NCBI GenBank assembly: GCA_023135025.1
Contig: JAGLTY010000098.1
Coordinates: 1 to 7,411, forward strand
Length of the DNA stretch: 7,411 nucleotides
Source of the DNA: Bacteroidales bacterium
Lineage (GTDB): Bacteria; Bacteroidota; Bacteroidia; Bacteroidales; GCA-2748055
Reading direction: 5' to 3'
Shown: positions 5,904 to 7,411 of the stretch, piece after piece
How positions within the stretch are numbered: position 1 is the first letter of the stretch
Layout: each line of letters opens with the position of its first letter
Program-made: the position numbers and the translations under genes
The notes under the pieces: model-generated
What the model saw: only the letters and a program-made list of their open reading frames with translations
What the model was told of the DNA's origin: nothing
Databases searched by the model: none

Positions 5904-7411
5904 ATGAGAAAAACCATTTTAACAATTGCTTTAATGGCTTTTGTGCTGGTTAGTTATGCCCAGGACAAGCCCAACATCCTAGTCATCTGGGGTGACGATA
6001 TTGGCTGGGCCAATATTAGCAAGTACAATCATGGTATCATGGGATACCAGACACCGAACATCGACAGGATTGCCAATGAAGGTGCCATGTATACCGACTG
6101 GTACGCGCAACAGTCCTGTACCGCAGGAAGAGCTGCATTTATCTTAGGACAGCATCCATTCAGAACCGGATTGTTGACCATCGGAATGCCTGGTTCTGAC
6201 CACGGTATTCAGGATAATCAGCCAACCATTGCAGAATTACTGAAACCTCTGGGATACACTTCCGGACAGTTTGGAAAAAATCACCTGGGTGACCGGGATG
6301 CCCATCTGCCAACCAATCATGGTTTCGATGAGTTCTATGGAAATCTCTACCACCTGAATGCAGAGGAAGAGCCGGAAACTTACTATTATCCTAAGAATGA
6401 AGAGTTCCATAAAAAATATGGTCCGCGCGGTGTTATTCACAGTTATTCTGATGGAAAAATTGAAGATACCGGTCCAATGACCCAGAAGAGAATGGAAACA
6501 GCAGACGATGAATTTACAGATGCTGCCATTGATTTTATAGAGAGAGCCCATAAGGCGGGCCAGCCGTTTTTCGTCTGGTTGAGTGCTACCCGCATGCATG
6601 TCTGGACACGTCTAAAAGATGAAAGTACCGGTGTGACCGGAATTGGTCTTTACCCTGACGGAATGGTTGAACATGATAAAGCGGTTGGAAAAGTGCTTGA
6701 TAAGTTGCAGGAACTGGGAATTGTTGACAATACAATCGTTATGTATTCGACCGATAATGGTGCTGAAAAATTCACCTGGCCCGATGGGGGTACCACCCCG
6801 TTTTATGGCGAAAAAGGAACAACCTGGGAAGGTGGTTTTCGTGTACCATGTGTAATCCGCTGGCCGGGAGTAATTGAACCAGGCACCGTGGACAATAATA
6901 TTTATTCTCACGAAGATATGCTACCCACTTTGATGGCAGCAGCCGGGGTACCGGATGTGAAAGAGAAACTCTTAACGGGCTATCAGGCTGGCGATAAAAA
7001 TTTCAAGGTTCATCTGGATGGTTATAACCAGATGCCTTTCTGGAAGGGTGAAGTTGATCAAGATCCGCGAAGGGAAATTTTCTACTTTGATCAGGCCGGA
7101 AATTTGAATGCGATCCGATACGATAACTGGAAACTCCACTTTACAATTTTGGAAGGAGCCATAAATACAGCGTACCGCAAGCAGCCCGCATGGCCAATTC
7201 TGGTAAATTTAAGAGCTGATCCTTATGAAACAGCATGGCAAGAATCGGCCATGTATATCCGTTGGTTTGCGGATAACATGTGGACCTTTGTTCCTGCACA
7301 GGCAATTACAGGTGAGTTTCTACAAACATTTGTCGAATTTCCTCCGGTGCAAGGATCGTCTCTGGGTATTGATAAAGTGCTGCAACAGTTGATGACAGCA
7401 CCTCAAAATTA
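5904..7411 (+). CDS. Secreted arylsulfatase, Cys-type formylglycine-dependent sulfatase (stop at window edge)
   Basis: The reading frame is open from ATG 5904 to the window end, 502 codons plus TA, so the stop is probably completed by the next base. The C-terminus (GIDKVLQQLMTAPQN) looks natural for the family. A signal peptide covers about residues 1-20 (MRKTILTIALMAFVLVSYAQ). Sulfatase family S1 landmarks follow: metal-binding Asp31-Asp32 in VIWGDDIGW; the maturation motif Cys72-Thr-Ala-Gly-Arg76, whose Cys becomes formylglycine; GKNHLGD with Lys125 and His127; TRMHVW with His232; STDNGAE with metal ligands Asp284-Asn285; and GEKGTTWEGGFRVP with Lys304. The enzyme hydrolyses sulfate esters in the periplasm or at the surface, but the substrate cannot be told. 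The Cys-type motif implies an anaerobic-type maturase (anSME) encoded elsewhere. It is transcribed away from the hyd block and is somewhat lower in G+C, so probably a separate unit. Confidence 0.95.
   Translation, partial: MRKTILTIALMAFVLVSYAQDKPNILVIWGDDIGWANISKYNHGIMGYQTPNIDRIANEGAMYTDWYAQQSCTAGRAAFILGQHPFRTGLLTIGMPGSDHGIQDNQPTIAELLKPLGYTSGQFGKNHLGDRDAHLPTNHGFDEFYGNLYHLNAEEEPETYYYPKNEEFHKKYGPRGVIHSYSDGKIEDTGPMTQKRMETADDEFTDAAIDFIERAHKAGQPFFVWLSATRMHVWTRLKDESTGVTGIGLYPDGMVEHDKAVGKVLDKLQELGIVDNTIVMYSTDNGAEKFTWPDGGTTPFYGEKGTTWEGGFRVPCVIRWPGVIEPGTVDNNIYSHEDMLPTLMAAAGVPDVKEKLLTGYQAGDKNFKVHLDGYNQMPFWKGEVDQDPRREIFYFDQAGNLNAIRYDNWKLHFTILEGAINTAYRKQPAWPILVNLRADPYETAWQESAMYIRWFADNMWTFVPAQAITGEFLQTFVEFPPVQGSSLGIDKVLQQLMTAPQN

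Noticed and set aside
6237..6911. Two minus-strand frames (120 and 99 residues) opposite the sulfatase
   Set aside because: The plus-strand frame carries all sulfatase catalytic motifs; the minus frames look like complement artefacts.

Overview
The window looks like chromosome from an anaerobic or facultative Bacteroidota (Bacteroidales/Marinilabiliales-like) bacterium. The clues are a PorT-type outer membrane barrel, A-rich start regions with few Shine-Dalgarno sequences, a secreted sulfatase, and [FeFe]-hydrogenase maturation genes next to an aspartate ammonia-lyase. The lineage is inferred from gene content only; no rRNA or other marker is present.

Layout. From about 5716 down to 1 all genes run on the minus strand. 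In transcription order they are a PorT-like beta-barrel (5716-4991), a second beta-barrel with a Gly/Cys-rich loop (4922-4272), an aspartase (4228-2780), HydF (2783-1557), HydE (1542-457), a 90-residue ORF resembling the C-terminal end of a polysaccharide deacetylase (453-181), and the start of a maltose/galactoside O-acetyltransferase-type gene (184 to beyond position 1). The stretch from aspA to the acetyltransferase is very tight: two 4-base ATGA overlaps and gaps of 14 and 3 bases. It is almost certainly one transcription unit. An AT-rich divergent intergenic region (5717-5903) separates this block from a plus-strand secreted sulfatase (5904-7411), which runs to the window edge with no stop and appears to miss only the last base of its stop codon.

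How the genes work together. HydE (radical SAM) and HydF (GTPase and scaffold) build and carry the 2Fe precursor of the [FeFe]-hydrogenase H-cluster. Their usual third partner HydG and the hydrogenase itself are not in the window. Aspartase releases ammonia and fumarate from aspartate. Its translational coupling to hydF suggests a metabolic link to maturation, but that is inference. The two barrels are envelope proteins of unknown specific role. The sulfatase is probably a periplasmic or surface enzyme for sulfated compounds and needs formylglycine maturation supplied from elsewhere.

Most notable points: the hyd operon lacks hydG, HydF has Gln in place of the usual His of its HCxxC cluster motif, and a remnant-like deacetylase fragment sits translationally coupled inside the operon. 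I saw no RNA genes, mobile elements, CRISPR arrays or convincing terminators.
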